Source of the DNA: Ruminiclostridium papyrosolvens DSM 2782
GTDB lineage: Bacteria; Bacillota; Clostridia; Acetivibrionales; DSM-1351
Length of the DNA stretch: 64,000 nucleotides
Assembly (NCBI RefSeq): GCF_029318685.1
Contig: NZ_CP119677.1
Location: 4,703,001 to 4,767,000 of the forward strand
Direction of reading: 5' to 3'
Positions 1 to 8,997 of this stretch are shown piece by piece. Both the position numbers and the translations under genes were made by a program. Within the stretch, counting starts at the first letter, position 1. Each line of letters begins with the position of its first letter. The notes beneath the pieces are model-generated. The model made no database searches. It was not told where the DNA came from and worked only from the letters and a program-made list of their open reading frames with translations.

Positions 1-1195
1 CCAAAAATGCAATGAGCATTCTGGGAGGCGCAACAACCGTATTATTCAGTGTATGAGCAAAGTATTTTCCGTTTTCACCGTCCACGCGGATTTTCAAACG
101 ACGAGCCTGAGCATCCCCAAGGTTTGAACAGCTTCCAACCTCAAAATATTTCTTTTGTCTTGGGGACCATGCTTCTATATCCACTGATTTAACCTTCAAA
201 TCAGCAAGGTCACCTGAACAACATTCCAGAGTCCTGACGGGAATATCCATTGAACGGAATAAATCAACCGTGTTCTGCCACATTTTATCATACCACATCT
301 TGCTGTCCTCAGGCTTACATACAACTACCATTTCCTGCTTTTCAAACTGGTGTATTCTGTAAACTCCTCTTTCCTCTATACCGTGAGCTCCCTTTTCCTT
401 TCTGAAGCAGGGTGAATAGCTGGTCAGAGTGTGTGGCAGTGAAGTTTCGGGTATTATGGTGTCTATGAACTTTCCTATCATGGAATGTTCACTTGTACCA
501 ATGAGGAACAAATCTTCACCCTCTATCTTGTACATCATTGCTTCCATTTCAGCAAAGCTCATAACTCCCGTAACAACCTCGCTGCGTATCATGAAAGGAG
601 GTATGCAGTAAGTAAAACCGCGCTCTATCATAAAATCTCTGGCATATGAAATTACAGCGGAATGAAGTCTTGCAATATCTCCCATGAGATAATAGAATCC
701 GTTTCCGGCAACTTTTCTGGCACTGTCCAAATCAATTCCCTTTAGCTTTTCCATAATTTCAGTGTGATAAGGAACCTCAAACTCAGGCACTACCGGCTCA
801 CCATAACGTTGAACCTCTACGTTTTCGCTGTCATCCTTTCCTATGGGAACACTCGAATCAATTATATTAGGAATAGTCATGAGAATGTTTTTTACCTTCT
901 CTTCAAGCTCTGTTTCTTTTACTTCCAAGGCTGCAAGGCGTTCAGACTGGGCTGTAACCTGCTGCTTCATTTCCTCTGCCTCAGCCTTTTTGCCCTGAGC
1001 CATAAGTCCGCCAATCTGCTTTGAAATCTTGTTTCTGTTTGCTCTTAAAGTTTCAGCCTCCTGCATTGTACTTCTCATCTCAGCATCCAGAGCGATAACT
1101 TCATCAACCAAACCAAGTTTTCTATCCTGAAATTTATTCCTTATATTCTGCTTTACAATCTCGGGATTCTCTCTGACAAATCTTAAATCTAACAT
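1..1195 (-). CDS. serS: Seryl-tRNA synthetase (3' end outside window)
   Basis: Charges tRNA-Ser with serine in the cytoplasm. The 398 visible residues start at ATG 1195 and are cut at the window edge. Residues 30-100 are the charged, heptad-like stretch of the tRNA-binding coiled-coil arm. The class II catalytic core follows: the GTSEHS serine-binding loop near 233-238, motif 2 (FRKEKG, then RIHQFEKQE) near 264-288, and the start of motif 3 (PPRMLIAFL) at the edge. Full-length family members are about 425 residues, so only some 25-30 are missing. A T-box leader with a serine specifier lies immediately upstream, which independently supports the call. Confidence 0.97.
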   Translation of the reverse strand, partial: MLDLRFVRENPEIVKQNIRNKFQDRKLGLVDEVIALDAEMRSTMQEAETLRANRNKISKQIGGLMAQGKKAEAEEMKQQVTAQSERLAALEVKETELEEKVKNILMTIPNIIDSSVPIGKDDSENVEVQRYGEPVVPEFEVPYHTEIMEKLKGIDLDSARKVAGNGFYYLMGDIARLHSAVISYARDFMIERGFTYCIPPFMIRSEVVTGVMSFAEMEAMMYKIEGEDLFLIGTSEHSMIGKFIDTIIPETSLPHTLTSYSPCFRKEKGAHGIEERGVYRIHQFEKQEMVVVCKPEDSKMWYDKMWQNTVDLFRSMDIPVRTLECCSGDLADLKVKSVDIEAWSPRQKKYFEVGSCSNLGDAQARRLKIRVDGENGKYFAHTLNNTVVAPPRMLIAFL

Positions 1196-1226
1196 CCTGT
1201 TTCCTCCTGTATTAAATATTTTAGTC

Positions 1227-1480
1227 AAAAAAACCTTCTGTCCCAAATAATACTGGGACGGAAGGTATCCGCGTTGCCACCCAAATTGCCGATAAAATTT
1301 ATCGGCCTCTCGACATAAGTACTATAAAGGGTACCAACCTTTCGATTCTTCACCGACAGCTACAAAAGTGGATAGATTCATTATTTCACCGATTTTCACC
1401 ACCCATCGGCTCTCTTGAGAAATAAATAAATCATAGCTTTCATTATCGCTGTTTATTGGTATTTTGATATATTATTCTCT
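1227..1480 (-). promoter_or_regulatory. T-box leader, serine specifier, upstream of serS
   Basis: Read on the minus strand, this holds the conserved T-box sequence GGGTGGCAACGCGG (1282-1269) followed by an intrinsic terminator, a GGGAC/GTCCC-centred hairpin with a T run at about 1266-1227. In Stem I, ACAGC pairs with GCTGT, and a GATTTATTTATTTC/GAAATAATGAATC helix closes the specifier loop. That loop presents TCC followed by A (1372-1370), a serine codon. Uncharged tRNA-Ser should stabilise the antiterminator and switch on serS. The helix assignment is by eye. Confidence 0.94.
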
Positions 1481-1509
1481 ATTATATATATATTTATTAT
1501 AGTTTTCAA
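1481..1509 (-). promoter_or_regulatory. Sigma-A-type promoter for the serS leader
   Basis: On the minus strand, a TTGAAA -35 (1509-1504) and a TATAAT -10 (1486-1481) are separated by 17 nt, just upstream of the first T-box helix. The position is right for transcription to begin at the base of Stem I. Confidence 0.65.
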
Positions 1510-1523
1510 GTATTCATATTGTT

Positions 1524-2084
1524 TTAATCTACCGCTTCGCATTCACGCATAGCAAGAATAGTCTGCTGTATCAGGTAATCCAGTTCCCATCCCAGTAACT
1601 CAGCTCCACGCTCTATAACCTCCCTGGAGCATCCTGCTGCGAAATTGGAAGTCTTATATTTTTTCTTAACCGATTTCAGCTCAAGGTCTGAAACACTTTT
1701 TGAAGGCCTCATAAGAGCAACTGCACCAATGAGTCCTGTAAGCTCATCCACTGCATAAAGAACCTTTTCCATTTGATGCTCAGGCTTGATGTCTACCGTG
1801 AGGGCATAGCCATGACTTGCGGTTGCATGAATAATCAGCGGGTCTATTCCCCTTTCCTTCATGATTTCCTGCTGCTTTATACAGTGCTCTTCAGGATATT
1901 GCTCAAAATCCAAATCATGGAGTAGCCCCACGATTCCCCAGAAATCTTCTTCCTCCGAATAACCCAGCTGTCTTGCAAAATATCTCATTACACCCTCTAC
2001 AACCTGTGCGTGCTTTAAATGGAAAGCATCTTTGTTATATTCCGTAAGGAGTTCCCATGCTTCTTCCCTTGTAGTTGTTCCCAT
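1524..2084 (-). CDS. HD-domain family hydrolase
   Basis: Predicted 186-residue soluble protein. An HxxxA-type helix near residue 23 (HLKHAQ) is followed by the paired LLHDLD motif near 54, typical of metal-dependent HD phosphohydrolases. A later His (HATASHGY, about 86-93) and Asp (AVDE, about 112-115) could complete the metal site. It resembles the short HDIG proteins common in Firmicutes, whose substrates are mostly unknown. It lies between the serS leader and a C-S lyase gene on the same strand, with a 40 nt gap to the latter, and could be co-transcribed with it. I do not assign a substrate. Confidence 0.8.
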   Translation of the reverse strand: MGTTTREEAWELLTEYNKDAFHLKHAQVVEGVMRYFARQLGYSEEEDFWGIVGLLHDLDFEQYPEEHCIKQQEIMKERGIDPLIIHATASHGYALTVDIKPEHQMEKVLYAVDELTGLIGAVALMRPSKSVSDLELKSVKKKYKTSNFAAGCSREVIERGAELLGWELDYLIQQTILAMRECEAVD

Positions 2085-2124
2085 AATTACTCCACCTCTT
2101 CTAAAAAATATATAACTGCGTGTA

Positions 2125-3300
2125 TTATAATCGATTTACGGCAGCTTCAAGCTGTAAAAAAGCCTTTTCAAGTATAACTCTGGGACAGGCAATATTTATT
2201 CTTTGAAAGCCTTTCCCCTCTTCCCCGAACATAGTCCCGCCATCAAGCCACAGCTTTGCATCCCTTACTATAAGTTCTTCAAGTGCTTCTTCCGTTAAGC
2301 CAAGCTCATTAAAATCCAGCCATATCAGATAAGTTCCCTGTGGCTCCACTAGCTTTACCCGTGGCAGTCTTTGGGTAAGGAATTTTCTTACATAAGAAAG
2401 GTTTCCTGCCAGATAAACCTTTAGCTGTTGCAGCCATTCATGCCCATGCTCATAGGCTGCTTTACAGGCAACAATACCCATAGTATTAATCTGACCGTGT
2501 CCTGTCTTGTTTATCTCTATCTTTATTGCTTCTTTAAGCTCCCTGTTGCTTATTATAATGTTGGACGCTTGTAGTCCTGCAAGGTTAAAGGTTTTGCTGG
2601 GAGCGGTACAGGTAATGGTAATATCTGAAAATTCAGGCTTTATATTCGCAAAAACCTCATGTCTGAAGCCGTTATAAATAAAATCTGCGTGAATTTCGTC
2701 AGCTACAACTGTAACTCCATGCTTTTTACATATATCCCCCAGCCTTGTAAGTTCCTCTCTGGTCCACACCCTGCCTACCGGATTATGGGGATTGCACAGA
2801 ATGAACAATTTGACACTGCTCTCTATGATTTTAGTCTCAAAATCCTCAAAATCTATGGAATAGGTTCCTTCATTATATATAAGAGGATTATTTACAAGAG
2901 TTCGACCATTATCACGTATTACATTTGAAAAAGGATAATACACGGGTCTCTGAATCATAACCGCATCCCCCTTAACGGTTAATGCTCTGACTGCCATGGC
3001 AATTGCAAAAACAACACCCGGTGTTTTAACAATCCATGACGGTTGTATTTCCCAATCATAGTTGTCGGAAAACCACTTCTTGAGAACCAGAAAATAATCC
3101 TCCCTTGTTTCAGAATATCCAAAAATACCGTGTTCAGCGGATTTTACAAGGGCCTCTATAACAGGGGCCGGTGTTCTGAAATCCATATCAGCAACCCACA
3201 AGGGTATAGCATCATCAGGCATTCTGTTTCTCCCATGGAAGTCATGCTTTACTGAATTGGTATTTTTCCTGTCAATTACTTCGTCAAAGTTATAGTTCAT
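2125..3300 (-). CDS. PatB/MalY-family PLP-dependent aminotransferase / cystathionine beta-lyase
   Basis: A 391-residue fold-type I PLP enzyme of the MalY/PatB group, which cleaves C-S bonds in cystathionine or cysteine conjugates to pyruvate, ammonia and a thiol. Visible features: the VADMDF segment near 36-41, NPHNPVGRVW near 170-179, DEIHADF at 201-207, and the PLP-binding lysine in SKTFNLAG (about K236). The length is normal. A strong AAGGAGG site sits a few bases before the ATG. The divergent neighbour is cysK, so a role in sulfur amino acid metabolism is likely. Beta-lyase versus aminotransferase activity cannot be settled from sequence alone. Confidence 0.88.
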   Translation of the reverse strand: MNYNFDEVIDRKNTNSVKHDFHGRNRMPDDAIPLWVADMDFRTPAPVIEALVKSAEHGIFGYSETREDYFLVLKKWFSDNYDWEIQPSWIVKTPGVVFAIAMAVRALTVKGDAVMIQRPVYYPFSNVIRDNGRTLVNNPLIYNEGTYSIDFEDFETKIIESSVKLFILCNPHNPVGRVWTREELTRLGDICKKHGVTVVADEIHADFIYNGFRHEVFANIKPEFSDITITCTAPSKTFNLAGLQASNIIISNRELKEAIKIEINKTGHGQINTMGIVACKAAYEHGHEWLQQLKVYLAGNLSYVRKFLTQRLPRVKLVEPQGTYLIWLDFNELGLTEEALEELIVRDAKLWLDGGTMFGEEGKGFQRINIACPRVILEKAFLQLEAAVNRL

Positions 3301-3412
3301 AAATAACCTCCTTTACACTTTAATTAATTCCTTTAATCTTACATTGTTAGAAAATTAAAGTCAATATCCTAGTAAACATATATGAAAAATATAATTATTA
3401 TTTCAAAATATA

Positions 3413-3441
3413 TTGACTTTTGCAAATACGAGGAATATAAT
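3413..3441 (+). promoter_or_regulatory. Sigma-A promoter for cysK
   Basis: A TTGACT -35 (3413-3418), a 17 nt spacer and a perfect TATAAT -10 (3436-3441) precede cysK. About 100 nt of AT-rich leader follows, with an imperfect inverted repeat (GAAATATATG...ATATATATTTC, about 3470-3487) that could be a regulator site. The regulator is unknown. Confidence 0.7.
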
Positions 3442-3549
3442 GATTACATACTAATTATATAGGAAATATATGAAATATATATTTCAATTTCTTATACGCA
3501 TAACACATTGATAATTACATTAAACTAATATAAAAGGAGTGTACTAAAT

Positions 3550-4482
3550 ATGGCAAAAATATATAAAAGTCTTACTGATTTAATTGGAAAAACACCTCTT
3601 CTGGAGCTTTCAAACTATGAAAAAACACACGACCTAAAAGCAACTGTTCTTGCAAAACTGGAATATTTTAATCCGGCAGGAAGCGTTAAGGATAGAATAG
3701 GAAAGGCTATGATTGATGACGCCGAAGCAAAGGGTATTTTAAAGGAAGGCTCAGTAATAATCGAGCCTACCAGCGGAAACACAGGAATCGGTCTGGCATC
3801 TGTTGCTGCTGCAAGAGGATACAAGATTATTCTTACCATGCCCGAAACAATGAGTATAGAACGTAGAAATCTCTTAAAAGCTTATGGCGCAGAGATTGTA
3901 TTAACAGAAGGTACAAAAGGTATGAAGGGTGCTATTGCAAAAGCCGAAGAACTTGCAGCAGCAACTCCAAACAGCTTTATTCCCGGTCAGTTTGTGAATC
4001 CGGCTAACCCCGCTGTTCACAAAGCTACTACAGGACCTGAAATCTGGGAAGACACAGATGGAAAAGTTGATATATTTGTTGCGGGAATAGGTACAGGCGG
4101 AACAATTACCGGAACAGGTGAATACCTGAAATCACAGAACCCAAATGTAAAGGTAGTTGCAGTTGAACCTGCAAGCTCCCCGGTTCTTTCCAAAGGCACT
4201 GCCGGCGCGCACAAGATACAGGGTATAGGTGCCGGTTTTGTTCCCGATACCTTGAATACCAATATATACGATGAAATAATCGCAGTTGAAAACGATGATG
4301 CTTTTACAGTCGGAAGAGAGCTTTCCAGGTCAGAAGGCCTTTTGGTAGGTATTTCATCCGGTGCGGCTCTTTGGGCTGCAACTGAGCTTGCAAAACGTCC
4401 CGAAAATGCAGGAAAGAACATCGTAGTACTGCTTCCGGATACCGGTGAAAGATATCTTTCAACCCCTTTGTTCTCCGAATAA
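3550..4482 (+). CDS. cysK: Cysteine synthase (O-acetylserine sulfhydrylase)
   Basis: A 310-residue PLP enzyme that makes L-cysteine from O-acetylserine and sulfide. The PLP lysine is about K47 in [11 protein letters not shown]. The substrate loop [11 protein letters not shown] follows near 73-83, with the glycine-rich phosphate cradle [10 protein letters not shown] near 178-187. SSGAALWAA and PDTGERYLS close the protein, as in CysK/CysM. Length and start are typical, with AAAGGAG upstream of the ATG. It is a single-gene unit between its own promoter and a strong terminator, opposite a C-S lyase gene. Confidence 0.97.
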   Translation: MAKIYKSLTDLIGKTPLLELSNYEKTHDLKATVLAKLEYFNPAGSVKDRIGKAMIDDAEAKGILKEGSVIIEPTSGNTGIGLASVAAARGYKIILTMPETMSIERRNLLKAYGAEIVLTEGTKGMKGAIAKAEELAAATPNSFIPGQFVNPANPAVHKATTGPEIWEDTDGKVDIFVAGIGTGGTITGTGEYLKSQNPNVKVVAVEPASSPVLSKGTAGAHKIQGIGAGFVPDTLNTNIYDEIIAVENDDAFTVGRELSRSEGLLVGISSGAALWAATELAKRPENAGKNIVVLLPDTGERYLSTPLFSE

Positions 4483-4510
4483 AAAACCAAATAAATTTAT
4501 AATCACCAGG

Positions 4511-4557
4511 GCAAAAGGCAGAAGAAAGCTACAAAAAAGCTTTCTTCTGCCTTTTGC
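4511..4557 (+). terminator. Intrinsic terminator after cysK
   Basis: A perfect 19 bp stem (GCAAAAGGCAGAAGAAAGC pairing with 4539-4557) with a 9 nt A-rich loop, followed by TTT. It would also form on the minus strand. Confidence 0.9.
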
Positions 4558-4651
4558 TTTATTACGTTTAAACTGTCGCCATTGAAATAACATATTATAA
4601 ATGTTAAAGTATACTCAATAAGTACACAAAGAGACAGCAAATAGTGAGGAT

Positions 4652-5455
4652 GTGAACATATTGGTTGTGTTAATTACAGCAGGGGGAACAACTGAGAAAA
4701 TAGATGACGTAAGAGCTATTTCAAACAACTCCACCGGACGATTAGGAACTGCAATAGCAGAGGCTTATTTGAATTGTAAAAGCATTTCTATAGAAAAGCT
4801 TTACTATGTCTGCAGTAAAAGTGCAGTTGCGCCTTCTTCAGATAAAGTAAGCATAACAAGAATAGATAGTGTAGCACAGCTTGCATCTGCACTGGAAGAA
4901 ATTCTTACCAACCACAAAGTTGATATAGTGATTCATTCCATGGCGGTAAGTGATTATGGTGTTGACTCTGTTACAACTAAGGACAGTATATGCAAATCCA
5001 TAGAGAGCTATATTCTGGATAACCCTGAGAAAATCACAACTCTCCCTCCAAAGGAACTTGCTGCCGGTCTGACTGACTATGCCTTGCGTAATTCAGCAAT
5101 TAATAATAAAAATAAGCTTAGCTCCGATATAAACGACCTTATAATAAGTATGAAGAAAACTCCTAAAATAATTGGAATGATTAAAAAATTTCAACCGGAA
5201 ACAACACTTGTAGGCTTCAAGTTATTGAGCAATGCTACCGAAGAAGAGTTAATAGACATAGGGCACAACCTCCTTGAGAGAAATAATTGTGAAATGGTGC
5301 TGGCAAATGACATGAGGGGAATTACAGGTGACAGTCATACAGGTCATCTGATTTTCAGGGACAAATCTTACCTGACATATCAAACAAAAGCACAGATAGC
5401 GGCTGCAATAGTTGCTCATTCTTTTGAAATTACTATGAACAAAGGGAGAGTCTAG
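4652..5455 (+). CDS. coaB: Phosphopantothenate-cysteine ligase (stand-alone CoaB)
   Basis: Joins 4'-phosphopantothenate to cysteine in coenzyme A synthesis. The N-terminal ITAGGTTEKIDDVRAISN segment is the nucleotide-binding signature of the separate CoaB proteins of some Firmicutes. A conserved SMAVSDY segment near residues 100-106 and KTPKIIG plus LVGFKLL near 170-195 also fit. The start is uncertain: GTG 4652 lies almost on top of the GTGAGGA site, whereas TTG 4661 has about 11 nt spacing and begins right at the beta strand. coaC follows 1 nt after the stop, so CoaB and CoaC are split rather than fused. Confidence 0.9.
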   Translation: MNILVVLITAGGTTEKIDDVRAISNNSTGRLGTAIAEAYLNCKSISIEKLYYVCSKSAVAPSSDKVSITRIDSVAQLASALEEILTNHKVDIVIHSMAVSDYGVDSVTTKDSICKSIESYILDNPEKITTLPPKELAAGLTDYALRNSAINNKNKLSSDINDLIISMKKTPKIIGMIKKFQPETTLVGFKLLSNATEEELIDIGHNLLERNNCEMVLANDMRGITGDSHTGHLIFRDKSYLTYQTKAQIAAAIVAHSFEITMNKGRV

Positions 5456-5456
5456 A

Positions 5457-5993
5457 ATGAAAAATATTATTCTTGGAGTAACAGGGAGTGTAGCAGCCTA
5501 CAAAGCTGCTTATATAGCAAGCATATTGACTAAGCGAGGATACAACGTTGACGTTATTATGACAAAGAGTGCAATGGAATTTGTTACTCCCCTGACCTTT
5601 CAATCACTGACCAAAAACAAGGTTTACTGGAACATGTTTGAGGAGATTACACCAAAGGAAATAAAGCATATATCCCTTGCAAAAAAAGCTGACCTGTGTC
5701 TGATTGCCCCGGCCAGTGCTAATGTGATAGGCAAAATTGCAACAGGTATAGCCGATGATATGCTGACAACAGTAGTTATGGCAATGAATCAGGTTCCAAT
5801 CTTCATTTGCCCTGCTATGAATACCAACATGTACAACAACCCCATTGTTCAGCGGAATATCAGAACTCTTTCGGAACTGGGTTACAGGTTTATTGACCCG
5901 AAAGAAGCTGTTCTTGCCTGCGGTGACCTTGGAAAAGGTGCATTGGCCGATGTTGAAACTATAGTAAATTCTGTGGAAACATATTTTAAATAA
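5457..5993 (+). CDS. coaC: Phosphopantothenoylcysteine decarboxylase (stand-alone CoaC)
   Basis: A 178-residue flavoprotein that decarboxylates phosphopantothenoylcysteine to phosphopantetheine. N-terminal GVTGSVAAYKA is the flavodoxin-like FMN site. The catalytic His is about H71 (KHISLAKKADL), PAMNTNMY (119-126) is the substrate-binding motif, and ACGDLGKG carries the active-site Cys (about C155). All residues needed for catalysis are present. It directly follows coaB and is surely translated from the same mRNA. Confidence 0.95.
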   Translation: MKNIILGVTGSVAAYKAAYIASILTKRGYNVDVIMTKSAMEFVTPLTFQSLTKNKVYWNMFEEITPKEIKHISLAKKADLCLIAPASANVIGKIATGIADDMLTTVVMAMNQVPIFICPAMNTNMYNNPIVQRNIRTLSELGYRFIDPKEAVLACGDLGKGALADVETIVNSVETYFK

Positions 5994-6049
5994 CTCCATT
6001 GGTGGTATATATATTGTACGGCTGTTAAAATAAATCAGGAGGCCTTTCA

Positions 6050-7087
6050 ATGAAGGAATTAATCGATAAACTATACGAAACACAGGAGCTAGAAAGAAGT
6101 GAACTGCTCCTAATACTGAACAATTTCAACGCAGATATGAGTGAATATCTTTTTGATAAAGCACGATTTGTTTCAAAAAAGCACTTTGGTAACTCCATTT
6201 ATACCAGAGGTTTAATAGAATTTACCAATTTCTGTAAAAATGATTGCTATTACTGCGGTATCAGCAGAAGCAATCCAAATGCAGACAGATACAGATTAAG
6301 CATGGAAGAAATTCTCTCCTGCTGCGAAACAGGGTACGAACTTGGTTTCAGAACCTTCGTATTACAAGGCGGTGAGGATGGGTACTATTCGGAAGACAAA
6401 GTTGTTGAAATAATAAAAGGCATTAAATCAGCGTACCCGGACTGCGCTATAACTCTTTCCATCGGTGAACGCAGTTATGAAGCCTACAAAAGATTTTTTG
6501 AGGCCGGAGCCGACCGCTATCTGCTGCGTCATGAGACGGCAACGGACGAGCATTACAATAAGCTCCATCCCGCAGAACTTTCATTGTCTGAAAGAAAGCA
6601 ATGTCTGTATAATCTGAAGGAAATCGGATTTCAGGTAGGAACTGGCTTTATGGTAGGCTCTCCATTCCAGACCATGGAAAACATAGCAGAAGACTTGCTG
6701 TTTTTAAAGGAGTTCAAGCCCCATATGATTGGCATAGGGCCATTTATACCACATAAGGACACACGGTTTTTAAACGAAAAACAAGGTAGTCTTGACCTTA
6801 CACTTTTACTAATAGCAATATTAAGACTTATGAACCCAAAAGCCCTTATACCTGCAACAACAGCTTTGGGGACAATTGATAAAAACGGACGGGAAATGGG
6901 TATTATGGCAGGGGCAAACGTTGTAATGCCAAACCTATCACCTGTTTCCGTCAGAAAGAAGTATTCTTTGTATGACAACAAGATATGCACCGGAGAGGAA
7001 GCAGCAGAATGCAGGTTCTGCCTTCAAAACCGTATGCAGAAAATCGGTTATGAGCTTGTTGTTGACAGAGGAGACTATAAGGAATAG
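6050..7087 (+). CDS. hydE: [FeFe]-hydrogenase H-cluster maturase HydE (radical SAM)
   Basis: A 345-residue radical SAM enzyme that helps build the H-cluster of [FeFe] hydrogenases. Residues 62-69 (CKNDCYYC) are the CxxxCxxC motif for the 4Fe-4S cluster. FVLQGGED near 104-111 and the extended TIM-barrel pattern, with GTGFMVGSPFQT and IGPFIPHKDT, match HydE rather than ThiH/HydG. C-terminal CxxxxxxxCRFC-like cysteines may hold an accessory cluster. A GGAGG site precedes the ATG. HydF and HydG are not in this window. The gene ends at a repeat element (7117-7342). Confidence 0.93.
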   Translation: MKELIDKLYETQELERSELLLILNNFNADMSEYLFDKARFVSKKHFGNSIYTRGLIEFTNFCKNDCYYCGISRSNPNADRYRLSMEEILSCCETGYELGFRTFVLQGGEDGYYSEDKVVEIIKGIKSAYPDCAITLSIGERSYEAYKRFFEAGADRYLLRHETATDEHYNKLHPAELSLSERKQCLYNLKEIGFQVGTGFMVGSPFQTMENIAEDLLFLKEFKPHMIGIGPFIPHKDTRFLNEKQGSLDLTLLLIAILRLMNPKALIPATTALGTIDKNGREMGIMAGANVVMPNLSPVSVRKKYSLYDNKICTGEEAAECRFCLQNRMQKIGYELVVDRGDYKE

Positions 7088-7116
7088 ATAAATAGCAAAA
7101 ATGGGTTGTTTAACCT

Positions 7117-7342
7117 GTACGCAAGTATAAATTGTATCAATGGAAGCTTGGTTAAAGATATTTGCAGATGTTTATCGGCGAACACGGATATTTTACCGGA
7201 AAACTTACACGATGTAAGTTTTAGCGAACAATGAATCATGGACGATGAATGTGAGCGACGGTAAAATATCCTATGATGAGCCGCTAGAAACTCTTGCAAA
7301 TATCTTGGAAGCAATCATTGATATAATTTTATACGGGAGTAC
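7117..7342 (+). repeat. Fold-back repeat copy A (long form)
   Basis: About 226 bp between convergent genes hydE and the PH-like gene. The outer inverted repeat pairs TATAAATTGTATCAATG (7126-7142) with CATTGATATAATTTTATA (7316-7333). Inside, AAGATATTTGCA (7155-7166) pairs with TGCAAATATCTT (7295-7306), and GGATATTTTACCG (7186-7198) pairs exactly with 7259-7271. The centre is a 10 bp hairpin, AAAACTTACA-CGA-TGTAAGTTTT. The flanks ATGGGTTGT (7101-7109) and ACAACCCAT (7375-7383) extend the palindrome further. A near-identical inverted copy is at 40026-40253. It has no ORF of its own. It could be a MITE, a bidirectional terminator or a structured RNA. Confidence 0.85.
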
Positions 7343-7400
7343 ACCGGCTAAAACAGAAAAAATTCTGTTTTGCGACAACCCATTTATTTTTTGCTAAAGA

Positions 7401-7772
7401 TTATTTAAGCAGAGCATTTGCTATGAGCATGTCAAACTTCCTTATATCAACACCTTTTTGCAGATTTATTTTAATATGACCTGCCCTCGTCCACAACTCT
7501 ACTTCCGCATTAAAATCAAGAAATCTGCCTGCATTTTCTGTTGACCACATATTAATGGATGAATACGGTAAAGAGTATACCTCAACCTTTTTACCTGTAA
7601 GTCCCTGTGCGTCCCTTACAATCAGCCTCTTATTGGTGAAAACCGCGGTATCCCGGAATGTTTTGTACGCTGCTACTGCCACTTCTCCCTCAACCATCAG
7701 CTCATTCACATCCTCAGGAATCGGACATTCAGCTATCAGAGTCCATGCCAGAGTACTATTTGTTTCAGCCAT
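7401..7772 (-). CDS. Small bacterial PH-like domain protein
   Basis: 123 residues, no signal peptide or membrane segment. The pattern of a short basic strand (FTNKRLIVRDAQG) followed by YSLPYSSINMWSTEN, then a C-terminal helix (IRKFDMLIANALL), is that of bacterial pleckstrin-homology-like proteins (bPH_1 / PF08000 type). Their ligands are mostly unknown. A GAGGGAAAA ribosome site precedes the start. It is probably a single-gene unit, with a repeat element just past its 3' end. Confidence 0.75.
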   Translation of the reverse strand: MAETNSTLAWTLIAECPIPEDVNELMVEGEVAVAAYKTFRDTAVFTNKRLIVRDAQGLTGKKVEVYSLPYSSINMWSTENAGRFLDFNAEVELWTRAGHIKINLQKGVDIRKFDMLIANALLK

Positions 7773-7865
7773 GCAATTTTCCCTCCTTGTGGTTTACGAT
7801 TTTTTAAAGCCCCTAATAAAAGTGTAATCTATTACCAATATACTATACCGTAAACTATAATTCAA

Positions 7866-8966
7866 TCACCTTACTACTCTTGCACTCTGACCTTTCATAA
7901 CACTCTCAACTTCCTTGAGACTTGCCATTGAGGTATCACCGGGGGTAGTCATTGCGAGCGCTCCATGGGCAACACCATAGTTTACAGCTTTCTGAGCATC
8001 ACCTGTTGTCATCAGACCATAAACCAAGCCTGATGCAAAGCTGTCTCCCCCTCCTACCCTGTCATAAATCTCAAGACTCGGGAATTCTATAGACTTATAA
8101 ATAGTGCCGTCAGCCCAGCATATTGCACGCCAGTCATTAACTGTAGCAGTTTTAACTCCTCTTAATGTTGTAGCAACTACTTTCATGCTGGGATATTCCT
8201 TGACAACCCTGTCTATCATTTTCTTATAGCCTTCTATATCAAGGTCTTTGAGGTTTGTGTCATTGCCTTCAACCTCAAAACCCAGACATTGAGTAAAGTC
8301 CTCTTCATTTCCAATCATAACATCTATATACTTTGCGATTTCCTTGTTTACTTCCTGTGCCTTTTTATTTCCTCCGATGTAGCTCCACAGAGAAGGTCTG
8401 TAGTTTAAGTCATAGGATACAATAGTATTATACTTCTTTGCAGTTTTAACAGCCTCAATAACTACCTCGGGTGTAGTCTCAGATAATGCTGCAAAAATTC
8501 CCCCAGTGTGAAACCATCTTGCCCCCAGTTTACCGAATATATATTCCCAGTCAATGTCCCCTGCCTTCAACTGTGAAGCAGCAGTATTTGCTCTGTCTGA
8601 AACACCGAGGGCAGCTCTGATTCCAAAGCCTTTCTCTGTAAAATTCAATCCGTTTCTTACAGCCCTGCCTATACCGTCAAAAGGTATCCATTTAATGAGA
8701 GAGGTATCAACTCCGCCCTGCAAAATCATATCTTCAATAAGCTTTCCGATATCATTATCGGCAAAAGCAGTAACAACCGCACATTTCATTCCAAAGCACT
8801 TGCGAAGCCCGCGGGATACATTGTATTCACCCCCACCTTCCCAAGCTTTGAATTCTCTGCTGTTTCTTATCCTTCCATCTCCCGGGTCAAGTCTTAGCAT
8901 TACTTCACCAAGAGAAATGCAATCATATGTATAACTTCCTTCAGGTTTTAAGTTCAGAATAGACAT
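7866..8966 (-). CDS. kdgK: 2-keto-3-deoxygluconate kinase (PfkB family)
   Basis: Phosphorylates 2-keto-3-deoxygluconate to KDPG. It is a 366-residue ribokinase-fold protein: N-terminal substrate region SLGEVMLRLDPGDGR, the glycine pair EGGGEYNVSRGL near 43-54, and the C-terminal anion hole/catalytic motif DRVGGGDSFASGL, with the Asp as base. It is somewhat longer than the usual 310-340, as in clostridial homologues annotated as sugar kinases. It lies 31 nt after the KDPG aldolase gene, so the two enzymes act in sequence in hexuronate or pectin breakdown. The substrate is inferred from that pairing. Confidence 0.87.
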   Translation of the reverse strand: MSILNLKPEGSYTYDCISLGEVMLRLDPGDGRIRNSREFKAWEGGGEYNVSRGLRKCFGMKCAVVTAFADNDIGKLIEDMILQGGVDTSLIKWIPFDGIGRAVRNGLNFTEKGFGIRAALGVSDRANTAASQLKAGDIDWEYIFGKLGARWFHTGGIFAALSETTPEVVIEAVKTAKKYNTIVSYDLNYRPSLWSYIGGNKKAQEVNKEIAKYIDVMIGNEEDFTQCLGFEVEGNDTNLKDLDIEGYKKMIDRVVKEYPSMKVVATTLRGVKTATVNDWRAICWADGTIYKSIEFPSLEIYDRVGGGDSFASGLVYGLMTTGDAQKAVNYGVAHGALAMTTPGDTSMASLKEVESVMKGQSARVVR

Positions 8967-8997
8967 AACGGCCTCCTTATTTGCTGTAAAGTCACTA

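Noticed and set aside
764-1024. Plus-strand ORF opposite serS
   Set aside because: It is antisense to conserved serS coding sequence; no ribosome site or homology.
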